This document shows, piece after piece, positions 53,084-61,691 of a stretch of DNA of 64,000 bases. A program made the position numbers and the translations under genes. This stretch comes from Thermogutta terrifontis (GTDB taxonomy: Bacteria > Planctomycetota > Planctomycetia > Pirellulales > Thermoguttaceae), in contig NZ_CP018477.1 in assembly GCF_002277955.1 (NCBI RefSeq), positions 744,001-808,000 of the forward strand. Direction: 5' to 3'. The notes under the pieces are model-generated. The model was not told the origin of the DNA, searched no databases, and saw only the letters and a list, made by a program, of their open reading frames with translations. The stretch's first letter is position 1. Each line of letters begins with the position of its first letter.

Positions 53084-54886
53084 TCAGCCAGCGTTCTCGG
53101 TTTCGTGATCGGTGGTGAGGCCCTGAATGAGCGGTCCACCAGAACTGCCCAAACCGCCCTTGAGCTCCTTCTCCTTTTCGCGTTCCTTTTCCTTTTTGGG
53201 TTCGGGGGCGGGTTCCGGCTCGGCGGCCTGCTGCTCCTCTTCTGCCCATTCCACCCGCTTTCGGGAGAGGCCGATCTTCCGCTCTTCTTTGTCCACGCGG
53301 AGGATTTTCACCTCGATTTCATCACCGACCTTGACGATTTCCTCGGGGTTATCCACTTTGTGGTCGGCCAGCTCGGAAATGTGCAGCAGACCTTCCAAAC
53401 CGTCCTCCAGTCCGACAAAGACGCCAAAATTGGTGATCTTGGTGACTGTACCTTTGACGATTTGACCCGGCTGGTATTTGGAGGGAATGTAGGTTTCCCA
53501 GGGATCTTCCGTGAGTTGCTTAAGCCCCAGGGCAATGCGACGGCGGTTCTTATCCACGGAGAGCACGCGGCATTCGATTTCCTGACCTTTCTGGAGTACT
53601 TCGCTGGGGTGCGTGATCTTGCGGGTCCAGGAGAGGTCGCTCACATGGAGCAGGCCGTCGACGCCCTCTTCCAGTTCCACGAACGCGCCGTAATTTGTGA
53701 TGTTCCGCACAATACCCTTGACCACGGAACCCACGGGATAACGCTCTTCCACGTTCTCCCAGGGATTTTGCATGGTCTGCTTGATGCCCAGGGAGATCTC
53801 CTGTTTTTCCTTATCGATCCCGAGGACAACGACCTCGACTTCGTCGCCCACCTGGACCACTTCGCTGGGATGATTGATCCGCCGTGTCCAGGACATTTCG
53901 CTGATGTGGACCAAGCCTTCGACCCCTTCTTCCAGCTTGACAAAGGCACCGTAGTTCATCACGTTGACCACGGTCCCCTTCACGCGGCTGCCCACGGGAT
54001 AGCGCAGCTCGATGTCTTCCCACGGGCTGGGAGTCTTCTGTTTGAGGCCGAGGGCGATTTTCTCTTTTTCGCGATTGACGTCGAGAATAACGACCTCGAT
54101 TTCTTCATCGATGGACACCATTTCTGAGGGATGATTGATGCGCCCCCAGCTCATATCGGTGATGTGAAGCAGGCCATCGATGCCGCCCAAATCCACGAAC
54201 ACGCCGAAATCGGCGATATTCTTGACGATGCCTTTGCGACGCTGGCCGACCTCCAGTTCGGCGAGGAGCTGGGCCTTCTTTTCGGCACGCTCCTGCTCGA
54301 TGAGCGCCCGTCGGCTGACGACGATATTCCGCCGCGATTCGTCAATTTTGAGGACCAGACACTGCACCGTGCGTCCGATGAATTCCCCAATGTCCGCGGG
54401 ACGGCGGATATCCACCTGGCTGGCGGGCAGGAACACGTTCACACCGATATCGACCAGGAGGCCGCCCTTGATTTTTCGGGTGACGATGCCGGTCACGACG
54501 TCGCCTTCCTTGACCGTTTCCATCACCCGCATCCAGGCCCGGATTTTCTCCGCCTTGCGCTTGCTGAGGGTGATCATCCCACGATATTCGTCCCCCAGCC
54601 CGTACATGTCTTCAAGTTCTTCCACCAGAACGCTGACGGTTTGACCCGGCTTTGGCGGCTCTTCGTTTTCCGTCCATTCCGAAAGGGGGACGATGCCCTC
54701 GCTCTTGGAGCCGACATCGACGACCACAAAATCTTTTTCCACCCGGAGAACTCGCCCTTCGACAATCTGATTGACAGCGATCTCCGAGGCGGCCAGCGCG
54801 AGGGCCTCAGGATCCATGCCGCCATAAGCGGCTTCCAGTTCTTCCGGAGTGACTTCCACCTGGCGAATAAGGTTGCGATTGACCAT
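53084..54886 (-). CDS. rpsA: 30S ribosomal protein S1
   Basis: S1 binds mRNA on the small ribosomal subunit and is needed for translation initiation. Six S1 domains are visible in 600 residues, starting with IVEGRVLRVEKDFVVVDVG near residue 40, then VVTGIVTRKIKGGLLVDIG, RRKGIVKNIADFGVFVDLG, RVKGTVVNVMNYGAFVKLE, VVKGIVRNITNYGAFVELE and IVKGTVTKITNFGVFVGLE. The last three are the most alike, each followed by SWTRRINHPSEV-type text. The C-terminal about 45 residues are Glu/Lys/Pro-rich. ATG 54886 (MVNRNLIRQ). It is followed by the LRR lipoprotein gene. Confidence 0.96.
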   Translation of the reverse strand: MVNRNLIRQVEVTPEELEAAYGGMDPEALALAASEIAVNQIVEGRVLRVEKDFVVVDVGSKSEGIVPLSEWTENEEPPKPGQTVSVLVEELEDMYGLGDEYRGMITLSKRKAEKIRAWMRVMETVKEGDVVTGIVTRKIKGGLLVDIGVNVFLPASQVDIRRPADIGEFIGRTVQCLVLKIDESRRNIVVSRRALIEQERAEKKAQLLAELEVGQRRKGIVKNIADFGVFVDLGGIDGLLHITDMSWGRINHPSEMVSIDEEIEVVILDVNREKEKIALGLKQKTPSPWEDIELRYPVGSRVKGTVVNVMNYGAFVKLEEGVEGLVHISEMSWTRRINHPSEVVQVGDEVEVVVLGIDKEKQEISLGIKQTMQNPWENVEERYPVGSVVKGIVRNITNYGAFVELEEGVDGLLHVSDLSWTRKITHPSEVLQKGQEIECRVLSVDKNRRRIALGLKQLTEDPWETYIPSKYQPGQIVKGTVTKITNFGVFVGLEDGLEGLLHISELADHKVDNPEEIVKVGDEIEVKILRVDKEERKIGLSRKRVEWAEEEQQAAEPEPAPEPKKEKEREKEKELKGGLGSSGGPLIQGLTTDHETENAG

Positions 54887-55874
54887 TGGACAAACAACAC
54901 CCTACAACAAAAAACGCTGCAGCAAGCGGAGGCGAGGGAGGTAAAATCCGATCGGCGAGCAACGCCGCTTACGAAGAAGCAGCGTCTCGGCTATCAAGCC
55001 CTTTTGGTTTGATTGAGAAATCCACGATCCGCATTACCGCTCCGGGTGACCGTCCCCCGCCCCATGCGAGGGATACCGCGGTCACCCATTAATGGACACA
55101 GTATAACACCATTCCCGCCACCCCACAATTGGAACGCCGGCGGAGGGAAGATTTGGCGGGACACCTTCCAGGGCGTCCGAGGAACCTCGGAGGGGCACGC
55201 TCGTCGTGCCCATTGAAGGGGAATAGGCCGTCAACCGTTGTTCATCGGACCTGACAGGCAGGTCCCTCCGGGAAATCCTTCGGAGGGGCACGCTTGTCGT
55301 GCCCGGTGAATAACACTGGATAATCCAACATCGCGAAGCGGACGTGACAAGCACGTCCCTCCGAGAGGTGGCTCCACAGGCAGGTCCCTCCGACGTTGTA
55401 GGGGCGATTCATGAATTGCCCCAACCGAAACGCGAGTGAATTGGAATGGATTATCCAAGGTTGAAAAGCGGACGTGACAAGCGGTCCCTCCATGGCAAGG
55501 TTCGGAGGGGCGGGTTCCATTCCGGCCGATCCACCCTACCAAGCCGTCCACCGTCTGCCCTGGCCAGCGCTCCCGATGACCGTGCAGAAACGGCAAGAAA
55601 AAAGTAAACTTGCATATCGGGCAGGGAGGTGCACCGGAATCCTGGACTACCGGGCACGAAGCATTTTTTTAGCGCCGTGCCGAACAAACTCCCATCGGAT
55701 AAACTGGGCGGATTCGCGTCCCCCTTCGGAGAAAGTGGGGTTGCCCGAGGCCGATGCGGCAGGAATCCGTGCCGGAGGAATCCGTCAAAGGAAAGTTGAG
55801 AATTTACGATCGTGGCCACACTTCCACTCGTGGCTCATGTCATTGATCAAGTTTGACCAGCACACCCCCTCGGC
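54887..55874. other. Divergent region between rpsA and dxr, with repeats
   Basis: 988 bases that hold the promoters of rpsA and dxr. The middle (55193-55487) is array VI. Reading frames such as that at 55231-55596 come from the repeats. No gene, tRNA or riboswitch is recognised. dxr has no strong ribosome site near its start. Confidence 0.55.
55193..55487. repeat. Palindromic repeat array VI
   Basis: Four clean hairpins: 55193 (GGGCACG/CGTGCCC, loop CTCGT), 55247 (GGACCTG/CAGGTCC, loop ACAGG), 55286 (GGGCACG/CGTGCCC, loop CTTGT) and 55340 (GGACGTG/CACGTCC, loop ACAAG). A truncated unit is at 55470. A 22-bp palindrome at 55401-55422 shows a G facing a T in its stem. Spacers read as reverse complements of those in array I (TGGATAATCCAACATCGCG, TGGATTATCCAAGG). 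Confidence 0.88.
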
Positions 55875-57032
55875 ATGACCGATTCGAGTCAGGGAATAGC
55901 AGTCCTCGGATCCACAGGCAGTATTGGTCGAAACGCGTTGGAGGTCATCGCTGCCTCGGAAGGCAGATTGCGCGCCGTAGTTTTGGTGGCGCGATCGAAT
56001 ACGCAGCTTCTGGAACGGCAAGCCCACGAGCATCGGCCGACGCTTGTCGTGGTGACTGATCCAGAAGCGGCGAGGCGGCACGGAGTTTGGAATCTACCGC
56101 CAGAGACGGAACTCCGCGTCGGGGAGGAGGCCGTGCTGGAGGCTGTCAGCTCGCCGACAGTGGATCGGGTCCTCTCCGCGTATGTGGGAATAGCCGGATT
56201 GCGAGCGACGTGGAAGGCCGTGGAGGCCGGTAAAACCGTGGCCCTCGCTAATAAGGAAAGTCTCGTCGTGGCAGGGCCGCTTATCACGCAGTTGGCGCAG
56301 CAAACGGGTGCCCAAATTCTCCCCGTGGACAGCGAGCACTCCGCCGTCTTCCAGGCGCTGCGGAGCGGTCAGCCGAAGGAGGTTCGGCGCATCATTTTGA
56401 CGGCAAGTGGCGGGCCGTTTCGCACGAAAAAAAAGGAAGAGCTTGCCTCCGTCACGGTGGAAGAAGCTCTGGCGCACCCCACCTGGAAGATGGGCCGCAA
56501 GATTACGGTGGACTCTGCCACCTTGATGAACAAGGCCCTGGAGATCATCGAGGCCCGCTGGCTGTTTGGTGTGACCGCTGAGCAGATCGCGGTGGTGATC
56601 CATCCCCAGTCGATTGTCCATTCCATGGTGGAATTTGTGGATGGTTCGGTGATTGCCCAGCTCAGTCCGCCGGACATGCGGCTTCCCATTCAATATGCGC
56701 TGTATTATCCGGAGCGCTGTCCTGGAATTGCGCGAAAAATCGATTGGACGCAGGTTCTCGATCTTCGCTTCGAGCCGCCGGATCCGGAGCGTTTTCCTGC
56801 TATTCGGCTGGGGCTCGAAGCGGCTCGCCGCGGGGGGACGGCGGGGGCTGTCCTCAATGCAGCCAACGAGGCGGCGGTAGAATGCTTTTTACAGGGGCGG
56901 CTTCGGTTCGACCAGATTGTTCCGGCCTGCGAGGCAGTGCTGGAATCCCATCCGTTTGATCCTGAACCGACCTTGGAACGCATTTTTGAGTTGGATTCCT
57001 GGGCCCGAAGGGAGATTGCACATTGGACCTGA
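55875..57032 (+). CDS. dxr: 1-deoxy-D-xylulose 5-phosphate reductoisomerase
   Basis: Dxr converts DXP to MEP with NADPH, the committed step of the MEP pathway. The 385-residue protein begins MTDSSQGIAVLGSTGSIGRNALEVI (NADPH loop). Also visible are ALANKESLVVAGPL, the active-site region PVDSEHSAVFQAL, ASGGPFR and HPTWKMGRKITVDSATLMNKALEIIEARWLF with its metal and substrate residues, followed by EQIAVVIHPQSIVHSMVEFVDGS. Family length is normal. It overlaps the rseP start by ten bases. Confidence 0.96.
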   Translation: MTDSSQGIAVLGSTGSIGRNALEVIAASEGRLRAVVLVARSNTQLLERQAHEHRPTLVVVTDPEAARRHGVWNLPPETELRVGEEAVLEAVSSPTVDRVLSAYVGIAGLRATWKAVEAGKTVALANKESLVVAGPLITQLAQQTGAQILPVDSEHSAVFQALRSGQPKEVRRIILTASGGPFRTKKKEELASVTVEEALAHPTWKMGRKITVDSATLMNKALEIIEARWLFGVTAEQIAVVIHPQSIVHSMVEFVDGSVIAQLSPPDMRLPIQYALYYPERCPGIARKIDWTQVLDLRFEPPDPERFPAIRLGLEAARRGGTAGAVLNAANEAAVECFLQGRLRFDQIVPACEAVLESHPFDPEPTLERIFELDSWARREIAHWT

Positions 57033-59275
57033 CCAGCTTCATACTCGTGGCTTTTTTAGCAGGATCGGCCTGGCTCTACGTGCTGATGGTCGTGGTGGGG
57101 CTGGGACTGATCATCTTTGTTCACGAACTCGGCCATTTTCTGGTGGCCAAGGCGTGCGGGGTAAAATGCGAGAAGTTTTATCTCGGATTCGATATCTTTG
57201 GGCTACGGATTGCGCGGTTCCGCTGGGGTGAAACCGAATATGGGATTGGTATTCTTCCCCTGGGCGGATACGTGAAAATGCTCGGGCAGGAGGACAATCC
57301 GGCGCGGCTGCGTCAGGAACTCGAGCGTGCCAGGTCGGCGGGGCTGGCCCCGGACGCTGTCATCAGCGAAGAGGGAGTAACTGTGGCGGCAGCTCAGGCG
57401 GCCCTCTATGATCCCCGCAGTTACCTCGCCAAAAGTGTTCCCCAGCGAATGGCGATCATCTCCGCCGGGGTGATCATGAATCTCATCTTCGCGTTCATCG
57501 TGGCTGTCATTGCCTTTGCTATCGGAGTGGATGAGTTCCCCTGCACGGTGGGACAGGTTGCGCCGGGGGAAGGTGCATGGCGAGCGGGGATTCAGCCGGG
57601 CGACAGAATCATCGCCATCAACGGTAGGCAAACAATGCGATTTCAGGACATCCAGCAGACAATCCCCCTCACACGCCGTGGAGCAGAAGTCGCTCTTACC
57701 GTGGAGCGGCTCGGCAGATCCGCGGCCGACCAACTCGAAAAAAGCGTTTTTGACGTGCGGATCGTGCCCGACCGCATTCGCGTGATCCCCACGATTGGTG
57801 TGTCCAACGCATTCACCACAGAGCTGGCAGATCCTCCCTGTTTTCCAGGAAGTCCCGCTGCCGCGCTCGGCGACCAACTGAAACCGGGATGGAAGATCGT
57901 CCGCGTTAACGATCGCCCCATCGCCGATTATGCCGAGTTGCATCGCCAGTGGGCGCTGACCTGGGGCCAGTCTGTGGAGATCACTCTCGAATCTCCAGAG
58001 GAACCACACACGCAGGGGAATGAGGCGAAAAAAGTCACGCTGCGTCTCGATCCTTCCAGCGTGCGGGATTTGGGGCTTGTCCTGGAATATGGGCGGATTG
58101 TGGCCGTCCAGGCCGACTCGCCGGCAGCACAGGCTGGCATTCAACCGGGGGATGAACTCGTTGCGGTGGAATGTCCCGCCGACATCGTTTGGGACGGCGA
58201 TCTTCTCGAGCTTCCCTATGTCCTGCAGAAGACGCTTCGGGAGCGGCAAGGTGCGAATGTTCCAGTTGTCCTCTCCATTCGTCGCTCCGCACAGGAAGAG
58301 CCAGCCTTCGCTGAGGACGATAGGGCATTGAAAGATTCCCCCCACACAGCACCGCCGGGAGAGAATCACAGCGTGACGGTCCCGGCTCGGTTGGCCAGCT
58401 CTTTCGCCGAACTATACACCCCCGATAGCCCGTGGGAAATCCCGCAGCTTGGAATCGCCGTTGAGATCCTTCCGCGGGTGCGAGCAGTTCGGCCAAAATC
58501 ACCCGCGGCCGAGGCCGATATCCAGCCTGGCGACGTGATTGTGGCGGCCAAAACCATCTCGCCCCGGGCAAACGTTCAGAATGCCGACGCGCCTGCAGTG
58601 GAATCGGAACTCGAGGTCCGGTTCGACGTTCAGCGTGGCAACAACAAGGCCACCTGGGCCACGTTTTTCCATGAATTGCAGAAATTTCCGCTTGGGACAC
58701 AGGTGGAACTCGTACTCCGCCGGGCAAAAGGGAGTGAGAAATCTCACGGTGATGCGTCTGATCCGGAAGCGGCACCTCAGGAGTTGACTGTTCGCCTGGA
58801 GCCTCATGTGCGAAACGACTGGTACTTTCCCGATCGGCAGCTCCTCTTTCAGCCGATGACGTTTCACATGCGGGCTGGCGGCTTTTTCCAGGCCATCGAA
58901 ATGGGAGCCAGTGAAACGTGGACCTCGGTGACGCTGATCTATCGCATCCTCAATCGGTTGACTCGGGGAGATGTGTCACCGCGGGCACTTGTCGGGCCGA
59001 TTGGCCTAGTGCAGACGGCCTATCGCGTGGCGTCTCAGGGCACGGGGCGATTCCTCCTCTTCCTCACCCTTCTGAGTGCCAACCTGGCGGTCGTCAATTT
59101 CCTGCCCATTCCTGTGCTGGACGGGGGCCATATGGTCTTTCTGCTGTACGAGGCCATCCGCGGCAAGCCGCCCAGCGAAGCGGTTTATGTCGGGCTTTCC
59201 TACCTCGGGCTGGCCATCATTCTGGGTATCATGCTCTGGGTTTTTGGACTCGATTTGGGACTCATTGCCCGTTGA
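57023..59275 (+). CDS. rseP: Site-2 intramembrane protease with four PDZ-like segments
   Basis: RseP-type zinc protease that cuts membrane-anchored anti-sigma factors and signal peptide remnants. HELGHFLVAKACG (HExxH near residue 34) and the C-terminal FLPIPVLDGGHMVF (near residue 698) form the active site, with four hydrophobic segments. The middle is long: PDZ-like stretches are at TVGQVAPGEGAWRAGIQPGDRI, FPGSPAAALGDQLKPGWKIVRVN, VQADSPAAQAGIQPGDELV and VRPKSPAAEADIQPGDVIV. Total length 750 residues against about 450 in E. coli. The TTG at 57023 overlaps the dxr stop and has GGGAG upstream; a GTG at 57047 is an alternative. Confidence 0.9.
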   Translation: MDLTSFILVAFLAGSAWLYVLMVVVGLGLIIFVHELGHFLVAKACGVKCEKFYLGFDIFGLRIARFRWGETEYGIGILPLGGYVKMLGQEDNPARLRQELERARSAGLAPDAVISEEGVTVAAAQAALYDPRSYLAKSVPQRMAIISAGVIMNLIFAFIVAVIAFAIGVDEFPCTVGQVAPGEGAWRAGIQPGDRIIAINGRQTMRFQDIQQTIPLTRRGAEVALTVERLGRSAADQLEKSVFDVRIVPDRIRVIPTIGVSNAFTTELADPPCFPGSPAAALGDQLKPGWKIVRVNDRPIADYAELHRQWALTWGQSVEITLESPEEPHTQGNEAKKVTLRLDPSSVRDLGLVLEYGRIVAVQADSPAAQAGIQPGDELVAVECPADIVWDGDLLELPYVLQKTLRERQGANVPVVLSIRRSAQEEPAFAEDDRALKDSPHTAPPGENHSVTVPARLASSFAELYTPDSPWEIPQLGIAVEILPRVRAVRPKSPAAEADIQPGDVIVAAKTISPRANVQNADAPAVESELEVRFDVQRGNNKATWATFFHELQKFPLGTQVELVLRRAKGSEKSHGDASDPEAAPQELTVRLEPHVRNDWYFPDRQLLFQPMTFHMRAGGFFQAIEMGASETWTSVTLIYRILNRLTRGDVSPRALVGPIGLVQTAYRVASQGTGRFLLFLTLLSANLAVVNFLPIPVLDGGHMVFLLYEAIRGKPPSEAVYVGLSYLGLAIILGIMLWVFGLDLGLIAR

Positions 59276-59592
59276 TTGCGGGTAATTGGAGGGCGGCGGC
59301 AGCACGGGGCACATTCCGCTCACCTTGCAGGGGAAGAGGAGATAAAATGACGGGCAGGGCAGCGTGCCAGGCCGTCCGCCGAATGATCTTGTGTTCCCGT
59401 TTCGATCCGAGGAAAGACCACCACTCCGGGGCGTCGCAGCGCGCGGTCTTTCGAATTATACCGACAGATTTCTTATAGCATGGTCGGTTCCGGTTTTTGC
59501 AGCGATACTATTTCGAGTTAAGGGAGGGCAAGGTTTCCCAGCGGCTCAAATGGTGCTGTCCTACAGGGCCTTGTCGAAGTAGAGAGGTCGAT
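59276..59592. other. Intergenic region between rseP and the ATPase gene
   Basis: 317 bases with no clear gene except a possible small frame at 59347-59478 (listed). GAAAGACC (59412-59419) and GGTCTTTC (59446-59453) form an 8-bp inverted repeat. A TATACC at 59458 might be a -10 box for the ATPase pair. Confidence in any promoter is low. Confidence 0.4.
59347..59478 (+). CDS. Possible 43-residue small protein
   Basis: An ATG at 59347 preceded by GAGGAGATAAA (a strong ribosome site) opens a frame of 43 codons, MTGRAACQAVRRMILCSRF and so on, ending at a TAG (59476-59478). The peptide is basic and has three cysteines but resembles nothing I know. The ribosome site is the only real evidence; chance is quite possible. 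Confidence 0.25.
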   Translation: MTGRAACQAVRRMILCSRFDPRKDHHSGASQRAVFRIIPTDFL

Positions 59593-60561
59593 ATGCTGAC
59601 TCACCTGAAGATTGAGCGGTTTAAGTCCATCCGGTATTTGGAGCTGGAGTGCCGGCGAGTGAATCTTTTCATCGGCGGGCCGAATACCGGTAAATCCAAT
59701 ATCTTAGAAGCCCTGGGGCTGCTCTCCTGGTGCGGAAGCAATAGGACGAACCTTTCCGGTTTCGTGCGAGCTTCGCACCCCCAGCATCTCTTTTTTGATT
59801 TTATTACGGACGAAGCCGTGCGGATTGAATTTGGAGGAAAGCCTTCTGGGGTGCTTTCGTTGCGATTGGAAAATCAACAGTTCTGCTTCTTCTACGGTTC
59901 TCAAAATATCGGCCGCATTTCTGGGTTGGGTTCCGAAAGCCTAAGCGCGGAGAAGAGCAAACGTGACGAACTCTCCTTGATTCGCAAGTATCGGTTTCGA
60001 CTTTCAGATTCAGCCATGACTGTACCTGGTCCTCTCTTTGTTCCAGACGGAGAAAATTTATTTGCCGTCATTTCTGGTTCGAAGGTTCTGCGAGAATGGG
60101 TGGCCGAGTTGTACCGTCCCTACGGCTTTTCGCTCGTCGTTAAGCCGCTGGAGGGCAGGTTCGAGTTGCAGAAACAGCAGAACGGAATGGCTATCAGTTT
60201 TCCCTTTGTTTCCACCTCCGAGACCCTTCAGCGGATTGTCTTTTATTACGTCGCGATGGCTTCCAATCGCGATGCGGTTTTGGTGTTTGAGGAGCCGGAG
60301 GCCCATGCCTTTCCGTACTACACCAAATATCTCGGCGAGCAGATTGCGGCCGACTCGTCCAACCAATATTTCATCGCGACCCACAATCCGTATCTCCTCA
60401 CGGCGGTACTGGAAAAAGCCAATCGCAACGAAGTCGCGGTTTTCGCTGTCCAGTACAAGGACTATGAAACCAGGGCGACGGCTTTGACCGATGAGCAAAT
60501 CAGTCGGCTTCTGGATGCGGATCCTTTTCTCGGATTGGACGCTGTGCTGCAGGCTGACTGA
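59593..60561 (+). CDS. AAA15/OLD-like ATPase
   Basis: A 322-residue P-loop ATPase of the AAA15/RecF-like type. MLTHLKIERFKSIRYLELECRRVNLFIGGPNTGKSN gives the beta-strand, arginine and Walker A pattern of SMC/OLD ATPases. STSETLQRIVFYYVAM replaces the signature, Walker B is VLVFEEPEAHAFP and the H-loop is YFIATHNPYLL. OLD family proteins also carry a Toprim nuclease, but here the chain stops after the ATPase part and a Toprim-like partner follows with a one-base overlap. ATG 59593 follows AGAGAGG. Such pairs are often defence systems, which is inference here. Confidence 0.85.
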   Translation: MLTHLKIERFKSIRYLELECRRVNLFIGGPNTGKSNILEALGLLSWCGSNRTNLSGFVRASHPQHLFFDFITDEAVRIEFGGKPSGVLSLRLENQQFCFFYGSQNIGRISGLGSESLSAEKSKRDELSLIRKYRFRLSDSAMTVPGPLFVPDGENLFAVISGSKVLREWVAELYRPYGFSLVVKPLEGRFELQKQQNGMAISFPFVSTSETLQRIVFYYVAMASNRDAVLVFEEPEAHAFPYYTKYLGEQIAADSSNQYFIATHNPYLLTAVLEKANRNEVAVFAVQYKDYETRATALTDEQISRLLDADPFLGLDAVLQAD

Positions 60562-61028
60562 TGCTCTACGTCGAGTGCTTTGCGGATGAGAAGCTGGTCC
60601 ACAGCCTGGGTGTGCGACGGCGACACGTTCGCCACGCTAAATGTAAAGGCGAGGTCCTCAACAAACTGCGACAGCAACCAGCCGGGATTGGACTGGTCGA
60701 TCAGGATCCTCATGCAGCCCAGCCTTCCGAACTGAACAATTACCGAGAGATAAAGCGCGGCGGAGGTTTGATCCTGCTTGAACACAGGGACGGATCAAAC
60801 CGCCGGGTCATCATCCTGTGCCCGAGACTGGAAGAATGGCTTTACCAGCGAGCGGCGACTCGCGGTATTAATCCACAAAAATACGGGTTGCCCGGTTCAG
60901 CCCAGGAACTGAAAAAGATCCCTCATTACGAAACAAAGCAGCAGTTTCCCGAGTTCCTCCAACAGCTTCGCCAATTGGATGAGGAAATGGCTCTTCTTGA
61001 GGACTGGCTGCGGGAATTCACGGTGTGA
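60561..61028 (+). CDS. Toprim-like partner of the ATPase, unknown function
   Basis: A 155-residue protein translated from ATG 60561, which shares its A with the ATPase stop (TGATG), so translation is coupled. The start MLYVECFADEKLVHSLG supplies a conserved-looking Glu, and GIGLVDQDPHAAQPSEL supplies a D-x-D, a layout like the Toprim nuclease fold. RRVIILCPRLEEWLY and the C-terminal helical segment LRQLDEEMALLEDWLREF complete it. I do not recognise a named family. Function as a nuclease is inferred only from the E/DxD pattern and the partner. Confidence 0.6.
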   Translation: MLYVECFADEKLVHSLGVRRRHVRHAKCKGEVLNKLRQQPAGIGLVDQDPHAAQPSELNNYREIKRGGGLILLEHRDGSNRRVIILCPRLEEWLYQRAATRGINPQKYGLPGSAQELKKIPHYETKQQFPEFLQQLRQLDEEMALLEDWLREFTV

Positions 61029-61691
61029 GCAGCGTTTCCTTTTGGGGACCACTTCAAACCGTTGTCACCCCTGCAAAGGCAAGCCCGGCGACAGGAGAGT
61101 CTTCATTCCCAAATTGTGCGGGGGAGTTGAGGCCGATCGATCCTCCGCTGGCAGGAAACTGTTCCGGAATAGATGATCTATCCGATCTTCTCGGGCACGA
61201 CAAGCGTGCCCCTCCGAAACATCCCTCGGAGGGACCTGCTCGTCAGGTCCGTCATTTTCGGAGGGACGTGCTTGTCACGTCGGCCCTCTTGGAGGGACCT
61301 GCTTGTCAGGTCCGCAGTTTGACATTGGATCATCCATTCCCTTTCCTCGGGCACGACGAGCGTGCCCCTCCGAAGGACATCGCGGAAGAACCGGCTTGTT
61401 GGAGCCACATTCCAACGTTGGGAGAATCCCGAACGTTGGGAGAATCCATTGCGTCGACCGGGCTCCCATGCTCGGTTCAGTTGCCGGGTAAACGGCAGGG
61501 GCAATTCATGAATTGCCCCTACCAACACATTGCCCCGGTGGCATCGCACAGGTCTTTCCAAAGGTGCGGAGTGCGGAGGGTGCGGAGATTCGGGGTGCGA
61601 ATGGGGATCCTCTGCCCGTCTTGCGTAGGGTGTCGAAATCGTTCACGATGACGATTTACCCTGCCACGTCATCCATGGAATTGACATTGCT
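61029..61691. other. Gap before cdsA, mostly repeat array VII
   Basis: 663 bases without a supported gene. Bases 61193-61519 are the seventh repeat array. The last 150 bases before cdsA have no feature I can name; the start of cdsA is preceded only by GACATTGCT and lacks a clear ribosome site. Confidence 0.55.
61193..61519. repeat. Palindromic repeat array VII
   Basis: Hairpins start at 61193 (GGGCACG/CGTGCCC, loop ACAAG), 61232 (GGACCTG/CAGGTCC, loop CTCGT), 61264 (GGACGTG, loop CTTGT, one terminal mismatch), 61295 (GGACCTG/CAGGTCC, loop CTTGT) and 61349 (GGGCACG/CGTGCCC, loop ACGAG). A perfect 22-bp palindrome centred on TTCATGAA is at 61498-61519. A tandem AACGTTGGGAGAATCC occurs twice at 61414-61447. 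The spacer at 61324 contains TTGGATCATCCATTCCCTTTC. Confidence 0.88.
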
